Below, one piece after another: positions 18,084 through 28,092 of a DNA stretch of 64,000 nucleotides. The DNA comes from Penumbrarchaeum sp964445525 (lineage in GTDB: Archaea; Thermoplasmatota; Penumbrarchaeia; Penumbrarchaeales; Penumbrarchaeaceae), in assembly GCA_964445525.1 (NCBI GenBank), contig CAYULA010000001.1, forward strand, positions 62,001 to 126,000. The letters run 5' to 3'. The position numbers were made by a program, and so were the translations under genes. The notes beneath the pieces were generated by a model. That model was not told the origin of the DNA, did no database searches, and saw only the letters and a program-made list of their open reading frames with translations. Within the stretch, counting starts at the first letter, position 1; each line of letters starts with the position of its first letter.

Positions 18084-20089
18084 TTCGTCACCCCCTCCTT
18101 TGAAGTTGTTTCCAGATATTTCTCATAGTCTTCTTTGGTATAATAGACCCTGTCTTCCCCTCCTTTGAGAGTTGCAGTTGATTTTATTGCTCCGAAACCG
18201 CACATCTGGGCACACTCTCCGCATCCGACACAAACTGCCGGATCTATCATGGATTTCCCATCTGTGGGATCGATGGAGATTGCTGGACAGAGGAAATCCT
18301 TGATGCAGTTGTAGGGAGCCTGGCATTTGTCCTTGTCAATATAGAATGGAACAGCTTTGGCACCCTGCCTCCTGAGGTTCCTGAAATGGTAAAGAGCGCA
18401 TTCCCCGTGGGAGATGATTGCCGATACACCCTTGAAATCCAGTGCTTCCTTCATCAGCTTCCGGTTCTTCCTTATCTGGAATGAGTTGATCTTGACAATT
18501 TTTTCGACGCCAAGGGCGATTAACATCTTCTCGATGTCAACCGCGATCCCCTCCTTTCCGCCGATCATTCCCGGTTCACCCGGATGCGACTGCTGACCTG
18601 TCATGGCTGTTACCGAGTTGTGGAGGACGATGATGGTCATGTCCCTTTTATTGTGGACGGCATTCACTATTCCAGGAAGACCGGCATGGAACAGTGTTGA
18701 ATCTCCTATTGCGACCACTACTTTTTCTTCGGCCCCTATGGTAACTCCCGCTCCTATTCCAAGTGAAGCTCCCATGCAGAGCTGGGAGTCCGAGAACTCC
18801 AGAGGCGGGAGTACAAGCATTGTGTAGCACCCGATATCGTTGGAGAAGTAGATCGGTGTCTTTCCGATAGCTCTCCTCAAAGCCGTGAATGTTCCCCTGT
18901 GGGGACACCCTGCACAGAATCCCGGAGGTCTGGGTGGGAGAATATCTGTTAGTTTGTCCAATTTTTCTTTGTATGCCAGGTGATCGAAAGATGGAGTTTT
19001 TCCCGAATATTTTGAAAGAGCGTTGACAACTATCGGAACGTTGTATTCGGAATATTCTGAGAAAGGACCGAATCCCTTTCCGATTATTTTCAAAGGGTTG
19101 TCATCTTCCTTTGCGTACTGCTTGGCAAAACCTTCCAGATAGGGAGATAATTCCTCCACAACCATCAGTGTTTTGATTTCCTTCATGAATTCCCTGATCT
19201 TTCCTTCGGGGAGAGGATTGATCAGACCAGGTTTGAATATCCTTGCCTTCATTCCCATCTCTCTCAAAGCTTCGATGGTGTAGTTGAAGGTGACACCAGA
19301 TACTAAAAGACCCAGTTCGTACCCTTCACCTTCGGGTTTACCTTCATGCAGTGTGGATCCGTCGTAATACATCATTTTGTTGAAAGGATTGGATTCGCTG
19401 TCTTTTTTCATCTCTTCCATCCTTTTCAGAAGCTTCAGTTTCCCTCTTCTTGCAGTAACACCGACGGCGGAGTAATTCCTCCTGTCCTCATCGAATCTTA
19501 CCTTTTCAAAAGGGGTTCTTTTCAATTCATTTGTGTTCACGATACTCGATTGATGATTGATCCTTGTGGTTGTTCTCAGAAGGATGGGAATACCGTGTTT
19601 CTCGGAGAACGGGTAGGACCATTTTACCATGTCATAAGCTTCCTGCGGTGAGGAAGGATCCATCATGGGGAAATATCCGGTGTATCCGAACCATCTTCCG
19701 TCCTGCTCGGATTGGGAGGAGTGGGCGTGGGGATCATCAGCAAGAAGGAGGACCATTCCACTCTTCACTCCGGTGTAGGCCATGACGTAGAGTGCGTCGG
19801 AAGCTACATTGGTTCCCACACTCTTCATCGAGACAAAGGACCTCTGTCCGACCATTGCAGCTCCCGCTGCAACCTCAAGTGCAACCTTCTCGTTGACGGA
19901 TATCTCGCTTTCGAGATCGTCTCTCATTCGAGAGACCCTGTCGAAGGTGTTGAGGATCTCCACCGTCGGAGAACCCGGATAGGTTGAAAACACCTTGATA
20001 TCGGATTCAAGGGCCGCCCTTGCAATCGCCTCGTTTGCTATCATGTAGGCCCTGTCAGGACCCTTACTTACAACATATTTGAATGACAC
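18080..20089 (-). CDS. iorA: Indolepyruvate oxidoreductase alpha subunit
   Basis: A 669-residue alpha subunit with the pyruvate-type pyrimidine-binding domain first, then a central dehydrogenase domain. The TPP-binding region lies near GDSTLFHAGLPGIVNAVHNK, preceded by CAGCPHRG. A C-terminal ferredoxin region follows (about 600-655). In that region the second cluster motif is complete (CVGCGECAQMC). The first reads CQAPYNCIKDFLCP, in which the second Cys of the usual CxxCxxC is replaced by Pro, so only three ligands are visible. With IorB it forms the heterotetramer that feeds electrons to ferredoxin. The promoter probably lies in the TATA-rich stretch near 20140-20160. Confidence 0.95.
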   Translation of the reverse strand: MSFKYVVSKGPDRAYMIANEAIARAALESDIKVFSTYPGSPTVEILNTFDRVSRMRDDLESEISVNEKVALEVAAGAAMVGQRSFVSMKSVGTNVASDALYVMAYTGVKSGMVLLLADDPHAHSSQSEQDGRWFGYTGYFPMMDPSSPQEAYDMVKWSYPFSEKHGIPILLRTTTRINHQSSIVNTNELKRTPFEKVRFDEDRRNYSAVGVTARRGKLKLLKRMEEMKKDSESNPFNKMMYYDGSTLHEGKPEGEGYELGLLVSGVTFNYTIEALREMGMKARIFKPGLINPLPEGKIREFMKEIKTLMVVEELSPYLEGFAKQYAKEDDNPLKIIGKGFGPFSEYSEYNVPIVVNALSKYSGKTPSFDHLAYKEKLDKLTDILPPRPPGFCAGCPHRGTFTALRRAIGKTPIYFSNDIGCYTMLVLPPLEFSDSQLCMGASLGIGAGVTIGAEEKVVVAIGDSTLFHAGLPGIVNAVHNKRDMTIIVLHNSVTAMTGQQSHPGEPGMIGGKEGIAVDIEKMLIALGVEKIVKINSFQIRKNRKLMKEALDFKGVSAIISHGECALYHFRNLRRQGAKAVPFYIDKDKCQAPYNCIKDFLCPAISIDPTDGKSMIDPAVCVGCGECAQMCGFGAIKSTATLKGGEDRVYYTKEDYEKYLETTSKEGVTK

Positions 20090-20275
20090 CGAATCACCCC
20101 GGAGTGGACTTGTGATGGTCTACCTACTCATTCGCTATGGCAAGTATAATAATAATAAGTTCTGAGAAACCGATTGATCTTGATCCGCCACAGTAAAATG
20201 ACACAATCCATTAGGCCCGTTTTTAATGTATGGTTAATTTCAAATAAGTTGATTATTATTAAAAGTGGTTAGAGA

Positions 20276-20872
20276 ATGAACAGGAAGATACTGATCCCAC
20301 TGATTGTTGTTATCATTGTTTGTATGGGAGAAAATTCAGATGGAAGAAGATATCAGATGGATGCAACCGATATCAATTCTGAAGGAAAGAATCATGATGC
20401 GGTTTTGTTATATTCATTGAACCAAAATGAAACGGTAGAGTTGAACCTATTCAATGATGATGATCATGTGATTATTTCCGGTAAATTGGTTGAAGTGATT
20501 CAGAAATTCGACAACGGTTCATGGGAAATTGATAAATTGTCAGGTCCCGATGATGAAACGTTGAATATCCATCCGGGTGGGGAAGATAACGTAAGATACG
20601 AAAACCCTGACAACTTGAGAAAGGAAATTGGTCTTGAAATCATTACCTATCATAATAATTCCCTTACCGATGATCAGCAAAAAGAAGTGAAAATATCCTT
20701 CTCATTCAAGGTATTCGATGAAGATGGAAATGTCATATTCGAGGAGAAGAGGTTCCCGGATGACAACGATGTCAATTACCCGTTGATCATCTTATGCTGT
20801 TCTGTACCGATATTTGTGATTGCAGTTTTGTTGATCCTCACAATTAGAATCATCATGAGAAAGAAGAAATGA
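20276..20872 (+). CDS. Small secreted, C-terminally anchored protein of unknown function
   Basis: A 198-residue protein with an N-terminal signal sequence (IPLIVVIIVCMG), an acidic and Asn-rich extracellular domain of about 130 residues, and a C-terminal membrane helix (about 168-192) ending in RIIMRKKK. No family recognised. The outer part contains alternating hydrophobic strands consistent with one beta-sandwich. It has its own AT-rich promoter region (20220-20265) and no operon partner. Function unknown. Confidence 0.7.
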   Translation: MNRKILIPLIVVIIVCMGENSDGRRYQMDATDINSEGKNHDAVLLYSLNQNETVELNLFNDDDHVIISGKLVEVIQKFDNGSWEIDKLSGPDDETLNIHPGGEDNVRYENPDNLRKEIGLEIITYHNNSLTDDQQKEVKISFSFKVFDEDGNVIFEEKRFPDDNDVNYPLIILCCSVPIFVIAVLLILTIRIIMRKKK

Positions 20873-20990
20873 TTTTTCCCGGAATCTAATCTTCCCTGGA
20901 AGGAGGTTATGCATCAACTCTGCCTTTTTCATCAGAGAAATAAGAGTATCAATTTCTTATTGGATTAATATCTCCTTGATTAAGGTAGTA

Positions 20991-23318
20991 TTACTCCTCA
21001 TACTCGAATCCGGGGGGTGGTGCAAGAACTCCGGGAGTATCTTCTGAAGGAGCTCTCAGGACTCTGGGTTTGTCCATTTCCTCATCCGGGATGGGAGGAG
21101 CCTCGAGAGGTTTATCCGCAGGTTCTTCCTCAACGTCTTCAATTTCCTCTACAATATCGGGCTGATATCCGGAATCGGAGGAGTATTCCGAATCCTCGCC
21201 TTCCCTGACATCGACCCATACCCTGCCTACCTGGTAGCTCTCTCCTTCCTCGCTTACAGCTTTCTTGCCCCTGGCGGCGGGCATCGGCAACGGCATCTGT
21301 GGTTTCTTGTCCTTCTTGTTTCCCGGTAATGATTTCTTCAACACATTGGTAAGTATCACTATCAAAATTATGATTAGGAATACAGCACCGCAGCAGACTG
21401 CGGTGAAATCTGTATCATCTTCCTGGATATCTTCCGAGCTTGATCCCGATCCGGGATAGCTTCCGCCGCCCTCGGATTCCTCGATGTACAACATGAACTG
21501 CTCGACATCATAATTACCGGCATCATCATAGACTCCCACGGTCACAAGTTGATTAACAGGAATTGTGGGGGTGAAGGACATCTTATCCATTTCCCCGACT
21601 CCGGGATTGTCTTTCCAAACCACCCTTGTCACACCAATATTATCCCGGTAGTATATCTTCATGTGGAACCTCTGACCAACGGTTCCTCGCTGGTCGGGAA
21701 TTGGTTGAAGGACAGGAGGATCATTGTCGAATACATCCGTTCTGTACACCGTTGTATTGATCATATTTCCGGATTCATCCGAAACGGAGGCCCAGTATTC
21801 AACAAAATCTTTAGCATCATCGGCAATCGAAATACTGGCAGTATAACCATCACCTCTGTCGTAGACGAATGCCAGGCTGATGGGAGAATCCTCTCCGAAC
21901 CTGTATAGAACGGTGACATCCGATACATTCCAATTATCCTCTGCAATCACCTCGATTTCGAAAGGATCGCCTGTGGTGGCCTTATCGGATTCCACAATGA
22001 TATCAGCGGTCGGTGGTATTACATCCTTCACGGGAATCGACACCAGCTCCGTTGAGTTCTTATTGTCAGAACCATCCATTACCTCCCATCCATACTTCAA
22101 AGACTTTACATCAGATCCTATCTGGAAGGTATGGGACCCATTTGGTGCTAAAACACTTTCAAGTGATGAGTTGTCGAATCCGTAAAACAGCCTGATCAAT
22201 TCCATCTCGCCATTGTCTGTAACATTTATTCCGAGAGTGATATTCTCTCCTGTCCCGATTACACCGGAGATCCAGGTCCCTTCGATGACGGGATCCGTAA
22301 CATCGATCACATTTACTGTCCTTGTTTCTGGAGTTTCGAAGGTGTTGTTGTAGGTATCAATCAATCTTATCTCATATTCGATCGGGCGAATGTCAAAATC
22401 AACGTAAATCGAAGCTGTGTAATTATCACCCGAGGAATGAACCAGTGGAAGCGGTTGTTTCTGTTCTCCTTCCCTCCAGTGGATCACATCGACCGATCTT
22501 AGACCCGTATCATCGGTTGCCTCCACATTGAATTCAAGGTCCTCACCTTCCATGACAATTTGAGGTGTTCTATCCTTTACAAGCACAGGTTTGTTCTTCT
22601 CCATCGTTCTGACAGACAGGAAATCCGTGCCGTTCCAGTTGCCCGCCGAATCACCTGAGATAACTCTCAGACTGACATCCGAAAAGGTATGGTTCAGGAC
22701 GAAATCATACGAATAATATTCCCCGCCGGAATCTCCTCCGTCATGATCCATCGACCTGTTAAGAAACACAACATCATCATGCCATACCTCGAAAACAACC
22801 CTGTTGATATCGTTCAATTCATGGACGGCAACCATTATGTTGTTCTGCTCACCGAATGTTATATTTTCAGGATATGAGAGGACCTCGACCCAGGGTCCTA
22901 CATTATCTCTGGGTATTATTGGACCTATGTAATCGGACAGATTTACATCGGTTTCCGAAGCTACCCAGTATTTCAGGTCATATTCAATCATCTTGCGGGT
23001 GCTTGTTTTATCGGGATCCCTAATACGATCAGCTGTATGAGGCAATCCCCACGGATCCTCGTAATAGACATGATATCCTCTGAAATCGGTCCAATCCCCC
23101 CAATCGATAGGAGGATCCCACTGAAGGGTGACCCGATGCGCCTCCTCTTCATAATCGAGGTTCCTTGGAGGAGAAGGGGGAGTGCCATCCGACCTTCTTG
23201 GAGGTTCCCATTCATTAACCTCTGTAATCAATCCATTTATCGAAATGGATGTAGAGATCAGACTGAATAAAATGGAAAAGGAAATCAGGATCAACAAGAG
23301 GTTTCCCCTTTCTCCCAT
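20991..23318 (-). CDS. FN3/Ig-like surface protein with acidic tail
   Basis: A 775-residue exported protein. After the signal peptide (about 1-28) comes one fibronectin type III domain (about 48-130, SPPRNLDYE ... TLQWDPP). Several Ig-like repeats of about 95-100 residues follow, each with a D-x-x-PP-or-DP opening and an ADD/TDN turn, then a final domain resembling a putative Ig/cadherin fold (LQPIPDQRGTVGQRF). A membrane helix (AVCCGAVFLIIILIVILTNVL, about residues 640-660) is followed by a long acidic, Pro-rich cytoplasmic tail of about 110 residues. The overall plan matches the other large surface proteins in this window. Ligand unknown. Confidence 0.85.
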   Translation of the reverse strand: MGERGNLLLILISFSILFSLISTSISINGLITEVNEWEPPRRSDGTPPSPPRNLDYEEEAHRVTLQWDPPIDWGDWTDFRGYHVYYEDPWGLPHTADRIRDPDKTSTRKMIEYDLKYWVASETDVNLSDYIGPIIPRDNVGPWVEVLSYPENITFGEQNNIMVAVHELNDINRVVFEVWHDDVVFLNRSMDHDGGDSGGEYYSYDFVLNHTFSDVSLRVISGDSAGNWNGTDFLSVRTMEKNKPVLVKDRTPQIVMEGEDLEFNVEATDDTGLRSVDVIHWREGEQKQPLPLVHSSGDNYTASIYVDFDIRPIEYEIRLIDTYNNTFETPETRTVNVIDVTDPVIEGTWISGVIGTGENITLGINVTDNGEMELIRLFYGFDNSSLESVLAPNGSHTFQIGSDVKSLKYGWEVMDGSDNKNSTELVSIPVKDVIPPTADIIVESDKATTGDPFEIEVIAEDNWNVSDVTVLYRFGEDSPISLAFVYDRGDGYTASISIADDAKDFVEYWASVSDESGNMINTTVYRTDVFDNDPPVLQPIPDQRGTVGQRFHMKIYYRDNIGVTRVVWKDNPGVGEMDKMSFTPTIPVNQLVTVGVYDDAGNYDVEQFMLYIEESEGGGSYPGSGSSSEDIQEDDTDFTAVCCGAVFLIIILIVILTNVLKKSLPGNKKDKKPQMPLPMPAARGKKAVSEEGESYQVGRVWVDVREGEDSEYSSDSGYQPDIVEEIEDVEEEPADKPLEAPPIPDEEMDKPRVLRAPSEDTPGVLAPPPGFEYEE

Positions 23319-23466
23319 GAGACCAAATCCGAAGCGGAATAATTAAAACCTCTTGTCAAAACATGTCATCTCCCATATCTCAGACCACCTAATTTCATAC
23401 AGTTAGATATTAAATAAATATTAAAAAAAGAAGATTAATTGGGCCATCCACGGGACATCCCGGAAA

Positions 23467-23528
23467 TTATTTAAATAATATTGTGACACACATATAGACC
23501 GACCGTCGGTCGGTGACTGCTGGTCGGT
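23467..23528 (+). promoter_or_regulatory. Promoter and TetR operator of the first TetR-ABC module
   Basis: A TATA-like TTATTTAAATAATA lies at 23467-23480. The perfect palindrome ACCGACCGTCGGTCGGT (arms of 8 bp around one T) occupies 23498-23514, where transcription should begin. A further half-site GGTCGGT is at 23522-23528. The same half-sites occur before the second TetR-ABC module at 50692-50705. Binding there would block initiation, so repression is expected. Confidence 0.65.
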
Positions 23529-23535
23529 GAATGCC

Positions 23536-24210
23536 ATGACGCCCGTTGCAAAGGAATACGATGAAAGAAGAAGGGAGATTATCGAAACCTCGGCCTCGCT
23601 CTTTTCGGAGCATGGATACGATCAAACCTCCGTGTCAATGATAATCGAGGAGATCGGAATTGCAAAAGGGACTTTCTATCATTACTTCAAATCAAAGGAC
23701 GAGGTTTTGGAGGTAATAGTGGACCTCATGGTGGAGAGAGTGGGGAATGGAATCGAGGATATAAGTCTCAGGGATGATCTGACCGCCCTGGAAAAGATGA
23801 AGGAATGTTCCAAATTCTTTCGTACCATAGCAGTCGGGTGGGAGGGAATATCGGAATTTCTTCACGAAGATAGAAACGCTCACTGGCATCTTAAACTGGA
23901 GAACAAACTCTACCCGGTTGTCTACGATTCATATGAGAGGATAATCAAGCAGGGTGTGGATGAAGGTGTATTCCATGTGAATCATCCCAGAGAAACCGCA
24001 ATTGCACTGATCGGAGCCACCAATGCAATGACCGGGAGAGATCACGATCACACAAACCGGAGGAGTATCGATCCTGACTTCATTGAAGCCCATGTAGACA
24101 TAAGTGAGAGGCTGCTTGGAATGGAGAAAGGAAAGATGCTTGAACTTTACAAAAAAACCCTGGAGGAATTGAAGTGGATGAGAAATGCAAACAAAAAGGT
24201 GGATATTTGA
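23536..24210 (+). CDS. TetR-family regulator of the first ABC module
   Basis: A 224-residue TetR protein. I use the ATG at 23536 because the in-frame GTG at 23527 overlaps an operator half-site. The N-terminal helix-turn-helix is clear (RRREIIETSASLFSEHGYDQT, then IIEEIGIAKGTFYHYFKSKDEVLE). The C-terminal domain of about 160 residues is the ligand and dimer domain. It is followed 94 bp later by an ABC ATPase and its permease, all on one strand. Its likely role is repressing this operon through the palindrome at 23498. It resembles the regulator at 50717 in arrangement and in starting with MTP. Confidence 0.92.
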   Translation: MTPVAKEYDERRREIIETSASLFSEHGYDQTSVSMIIEEIGIAKGTFYHYFKSKDEVLEVIVDLMVERVGNGIEDISLRDDLTALEKMKECSKFFRTIAVGWEGISEFLHEDRNAHWHLKLENKLYPVVYDSYERIIKQGVDEGVFHVNHPRETAIALIGATNAMTGRDHDHTNRRSIDPDFIEAHVDISERLLGMEKGKMLELYKKTLEELKWMRNANKKVDI

Positions 24211-24304
24211 TTATAAATTCAGGTCAAGAATTGGAAAGGTCATATACACTGCCAATAAATGAATCCACGGGCTTCAAAGAGGATTTGATTATGGAGGAAT
24301 CAAA

Positions 24305-25027
24305 ATGAACGGATCCCTGATAGAAATCGAGAACATGTCCAAGACCTACCAGATGGGAGAAGTTACTGTCAACGCATTGAAGGATGTCACACTGGATGTA
24401 TATCCGAATCAGGTAACCGTCATCCTGGGACCCAGCGGATGCGGAAAGACAACTCTCCTGAACCAGATAGGGGGAATCGACACTCCCACAGGAGGTAAGT
24501 TGAAAATCGAGGGACATGAGATCCAGAACCTCTCCCAGAGGGGTTTGACCAGATACAGGCAGAACAAGATAGGATTCGTTTTCCAGTTCTTCAATCTCAT
24601 ACCCAATCTGACAGCAAGGGAGAATATCGAATTCGTTCTGGAATATGTCCTGGACCTCCCATCCAAAGAAGTCGGACCGAAGGCGCAGAAGCTCCTGAAG
24701 GAGGTCGGCCTGGGAGACAGGGGGGATCATTTTCCATATCAGCTCTCCGGAGGAGAGCAGCAGAGGGTATCCATAGCAAGGGCACTTTCAAAGAATCCCA
24801 AAATCCTGCTAGCCGATGAACCCACGGGGGAACTTGATTATACCACAGGCAAAAAGATCCTGGAACTTCTGGTTTCCTTTGCCAAGGAGGGGAGAGCTGT
24901 CCTGATAGTTACTCATAATAAAGAACTGGCAAAGATCGCACACAGGGTCCTCAATCTCAAAGATGGCAGAATAGTCAGGACCTACGAAAACAAGAATCCC
25001 ATGCCGGTATCGAAATTGGAGTGGTGA
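24305..25027 (+). CDS. ABC transporter ATP-binding protein (MacB/LolD type)
   Basis: A 240-residue ATPase with Walker A GPSGCGKTT, signature LSGGEQQRVSIARAL, Walker B ILLADEPTGELD and the H-loop VTHNKE. The VFQFFNLIPNLTARENIEF stretch is typical of the LolD/MacB class that works with FtsX-type permeases. GGAGGAATCAAAATG provides a strong ribosome-binding site. It overlaps the first codons of the permease frame, so they form one complex. The role is ATP-driven extrusion or mechanotransmission across the membrane, probably of the effector sensed by the TetR protein. Substrate unknown. Confidence 0.93.
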   Translation: MNGSLIEIENMSKTYQMGEVTVNALKDVTLDVYPNQVTVILGPSGCGKTTLLNQIGGIDTPTGGKLKIEGHEIQNLSQRGLTRYRQNKIGFVFQFFNLIPNLTARENIEFVLEYVLDLPSKEVGPKAQKLLKEVGLGDRGDHFPYQLSGGEQQRVSIARALSKNPKILLADEPTGELDYTTGKKILELLVSFAKEGRAVLIVTHNKELAKIAHRVLNLKDGRIVRTYENKNPMPVSKLEW

Positions 25028-25029
25028 GG

Positions 25030-27483
25030 ATGAAGAAGACCTTCATAAAGAAAGGATTAAGGGAGATATGGGCCCACAAGGTCCAGTACTTCCTGCTGGC
25101 GGTTGTGATAGGTCTTGGGGTGGCGGCATATTCATCCTTCAACGATTTCTCCAGATACCGAAAGGATGGACTCGATCAGGTTTTCTCCGAATCCAATTTC
25201 ATGGACCTCCAGGTTAAAATGAACTACGGATCCACACTCACCGCTGAAGAGATCGAATCCGTAATAGAGGAAAACGGCTACTCTTCACAGATAGATGCGT
25301 GGGAGATGAGGCTCACCTATGAGGTATTCATAGAACACCAGTACGAGGGTGACCTCAAGATCACAAGAGGAAAGGTAATCGGTCAGATGGTTCCGGACGG
25401 AACCACTCCGGGTGAAGCCCAGGATGTAAACACGCCATTGTTCTATGTTGAAAACCCTGATCCATACTCGGAAGGGGATGATCAATGTTACATAGAGAGG
25501 AAATTCGCCAAGGCCTATGGATTCGGCCCTGGAGACCGGATTGACATCAACAGGGGAAATGCTTCCATGGAACTTGATATACTGGAGCAGGTCGCAGTCC
25601 CCCAATATTTCTTCGTAATACGGGAAGGCGATTTCGCTCCGTCGGAGAGATCCTACGGGGTTTTACTGCTTCAGATGGAAGATGCAATGGAACTCTATTC
25701 GGGTACGGAATGGAACGAGCCGTTGGCAAACGAACTGGTCCTGAGGGTAAGCGAAGGGACTGACCTCAAGGAACTTGAAGCAGATCTGAAAGAGTCATTC
25801 GAAAGAAGGGGAGTGGCTGTTGAATTCACGGAAAAGAATGAGAATCCCTCTAGGTACTTTCTTATCACCGATTACGAGAACGATAAGGATTCAATGGCGA
25901 TATTCCCTGTCATAATTTTCGGTGTGTCAGCCTTTGGACTCGTGATGGCTCTGAGAAGGATGATAAGGACCCACAGACCGCAGATAGGAATATTCAAGGC
26001 ATTGGGAATGAAAAACAGGACCATAATGATCTATTTCTCCATAATCGCAGTGTTCATAGCCGTTCTGGGAACCATACTGGGATGGCTGCTCTCACTTCCT
26101 CTGAATGTTGCATTTCAGAACCTAGGGGACCGCCTTCTTGACTTTCCGGTGGATCAGTATAACATCACATACGGGTACTATGCACTCGGAGCATTGATAG
26201 CAATCGTCCTCTGCCTTTCCTGCACCTTGATCCCGGCGGCACTTGCGGTCCGGGTCAAACCCATAGATGTCATCCAGGGGAAAGAAGGTGTTTCCAAAAA
26301 GCAAGTTGGAAAACTGGGTGCGGTCCTCGGGAGCTCGAGATGGATTCCGGTATCCCTGAAGCTGACCGCTAGAAACCAGCTTAGGAAACCATTCAAGAGC
26401 CTGTCAACCATCATCGGAGTGGCGATGTCTCTATCCCTGTTCCTCGGCTTCATGATGGTATTCGATTCCGCCCTTGCGGCCCTTGACAACACCACCGAGG
26501 GAATGGATTGGGACTATCAGGTAAGCATGGAAGGATTCCAGCCTCTGACAATAACCGAAGGATGGATGGAGAACCACACAGGCATAGTATCGATCGATCC
26601 GTCCATCAATCTGCCCACCAGACTCGATCCCGAATCCGATGATATGGAATCACTGATCTACTCTGTCGAGGATCTGGAAAGGTCCTTTGAAATAGACCTT
26701 GAAAGAGGAAGCATCAGGGAAGGAATGCTTGTGGTTTCCTGGTATCATGCGGATAAAATGGGACTGGAACCTGGTGACAGAATCGAGCTGGAGCTCCCTG
26801 TCCTGGATCAGGGCACGGGTTTCAGGATGGAGGTGATGGAGGTTACCGTTTCCGGGGTCCATTCAAACCACCTTGGAACAATCTCATTCATGCCTCTTTC
26901 CACCCTGCAGAACATGACAGGGCTACAGGGTTTGATCAACACTGTTTACATGAAAACGGAGGATGGAAAGGAGATAAGGGAGATGGAAAACGACCTTATA
27001 ACGAGGGTCGGAATATCCTCGGTCACACACATCGATGAAAGGAAAGGGCTCCTGGATCAGTACCTGGATATCTTCATCAGCACGGTTGCGGTCATGGCGA
27101 TCATTTCAGTGCTTCTCGCGGGAGCTATCGTCTATACCATGTTCAGGATCTCTGCAAGGGAGCAGGAGAGGGATTATGCCACCATGAAGACCCTTGGAAC
27201 CACCCTTGTTAAGATATCCAAACTAATTTTCCAGGAAGGAGCTTACATCACCATTCTGGGCATAGGACTCGGAGTGCTCGGAGGCTATGGCCTTGCTTAC
27301 TACATCCTGAATCAAAATGCTGAATGGGAGTCCTTCGGGATGACAACCCAATTCAGTGTTCCGGGCTTCGTTGCCGGTGCTTTCCTCATCATCTTAGTTG
27401 TGATACTGGTATCATTTCTCACAATAAGATACATCTCAAGAATCAACATAGCCAATGTTATCAGGGAAAGAGCTGCCGGATAA
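25030..27483 (+). CDS. FtsX/MacB-type ABC permease, two-domain
   Basis: A permease of about 817 residues with two FtsX domains. An N-terminal helix and a large extracytoplasmic domain (about 45-280) lead to three helices (about 290-410). A fused second unit then begins near 440 with another helix, another outer domain and three more helices (about 690-810). The ATG at 25030 follows two GTG codons; the frame is open back to 25021, inside the ATPase stop region. Such proteins are typical of archaeal and Gram-positive exporters, where no outer-membrane partner is needed. It pairs with the ATPase at 24305. Confidence 0.9.
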   Translation: MKKTFIKKGLREIWAHKVQYFLLAVVIGLGVAAYSSFNDFSRYRKDGLDQVFSESNFMDLQVKMNYGSTLTAEEIESVIEENGYSSQIDAWEMRLTYEVFIEHQYEGDLKITRGKVIGQMVPDGTTPGEAQDVNTPLFYVENPDPYSEGDDQCYIERKFAKAYGFGPGDRIDINRGNASMELDILEQVAVPQYFFVIREGDFAPSERSYGVLLLQMEDAMELYSGTEWNEPLANELVLRVSEGTDLKELEADLKESFERRGVAVEFTEKNENPSRYFLITDYENDKDSMAIFPVIIFGVSAFGLVMALRRMIRTHRPQIGIFKALGMKNRTIMIYFSIIAVFIAVLGTILGWLLSLPLNVAFQNLGDRLLDFPVDQYNITYGYYALGALIAIVLCLSCTLIPAALAVRVKPIDVIQGKEGVSKKQVGKLGAVLGSSRWIPVSLKLTARNQLRKPFKSLSTIIGVAMSLSLFLGFMMVFDSALAALDNTTEGMDWDYQVSMEGFQPLTITEGWMENHTGIVSIDPSINLPTRLDPESDDMESLIYSVEDLERSFEIDLERGSIREGMLVVSWYHADKMGLEPGDRIELELPVLDQGTGFRMEVMEVTVSGVHSNHLGTISFMPLSTLQNMTGLQGLINTVYMKTEDGKEIREMENDLITRVGISSVTHIDERKGLLDQYLDIFISTVAVMAIISVLLAGAIVYTMFRISAREQERDYATMKTLGTTLVKISKLIFQEGAYITILGIGLGVLGGYGLAYYILNQNAEWESFGMTTQFSVPGFVAGAFLIILVVILVSFLTIRYISRINIANVIRERAAG

Positions 27484-27627
27484 AAAACCGATGAAAACAG
27501 GCTTCAATCGAACGTACTGACCCCACCCCTGAAATTAATGATCTGGTAATCCTACACTATCAAAGGAGTAATTATCCGCTCAGGTATCCATGAAAAAACG
27601 CTTAAGCATCCCTGTTTGAATTTCATA

Positions 27628-28080
27628 ATGATATCATTGATGCCGGATCTCTTCGATGCCCTGGTGAATACAACCATATTCTTCATCTTCATGACCATCC
27701 CGGAACTTGCCACGGTTATTCTTCTCAAGAAGGAAGATGACAGGCTCAGGTTCAGATGGGACAGGAGATGGTGGAGTTATAGGGTGATTAACAGGAGGAC
27801 CTGGGTCCTGGCACTTGTGGCTTTCATATTGATAATATCCTTTGAGGTTGTTCTGGATACCCTGTTCCGGGGTTACATGACCAGTATTTTCGAGAGATAC
27901 GGATGGCCGCTGATCTTCCTGACGGCAGCTTTGTTCATGATAAACTACCTTGTGATCTACAATTATCTGCTGGAAAGGAGCTGGGACAGGATCTCCTACA
28001 ATGTTTCCTATCTGATAATCGCGCTGTTTTCAACATTTTTTGGTTTTGTCGGGATTTATCCCTGGCTGAGTTATCTCTGA
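27628..28080 (+). CDS. Small four-helix membrane protein of unknown function
   Basis: A 150-residue protein from the ATG at 27628; the frame extends to a TTG at 27616. Four hydrophobic segments are visible (about 10-27, 55-75, 90-110 and 125-145), separated by a basic, Trp-rich loop RWDRRWWSYRVINRRTW. This resembles small archaeal membrane proteins of unknown role, and no family is assigned. It stands 144 bp after the permease gene and may be read from its own promoter. It converges on the MBL gene. Confidence 0.65.
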   Translation: MISLMPDLFDALVNTTIFFIFMTIPELATVILLKKEDDRLRFRWDRRWWSYRVINRRTWVLALVAFILIISFEVVLDTLFRGYMTSIFERYGWPLIFLTAALFMINYLVIYNYLLERSWDRISYNVSYLIIALFSTFFGFVGIYPWLSYL

Positions 28081-28092
28081 AAACAAGAGGTT

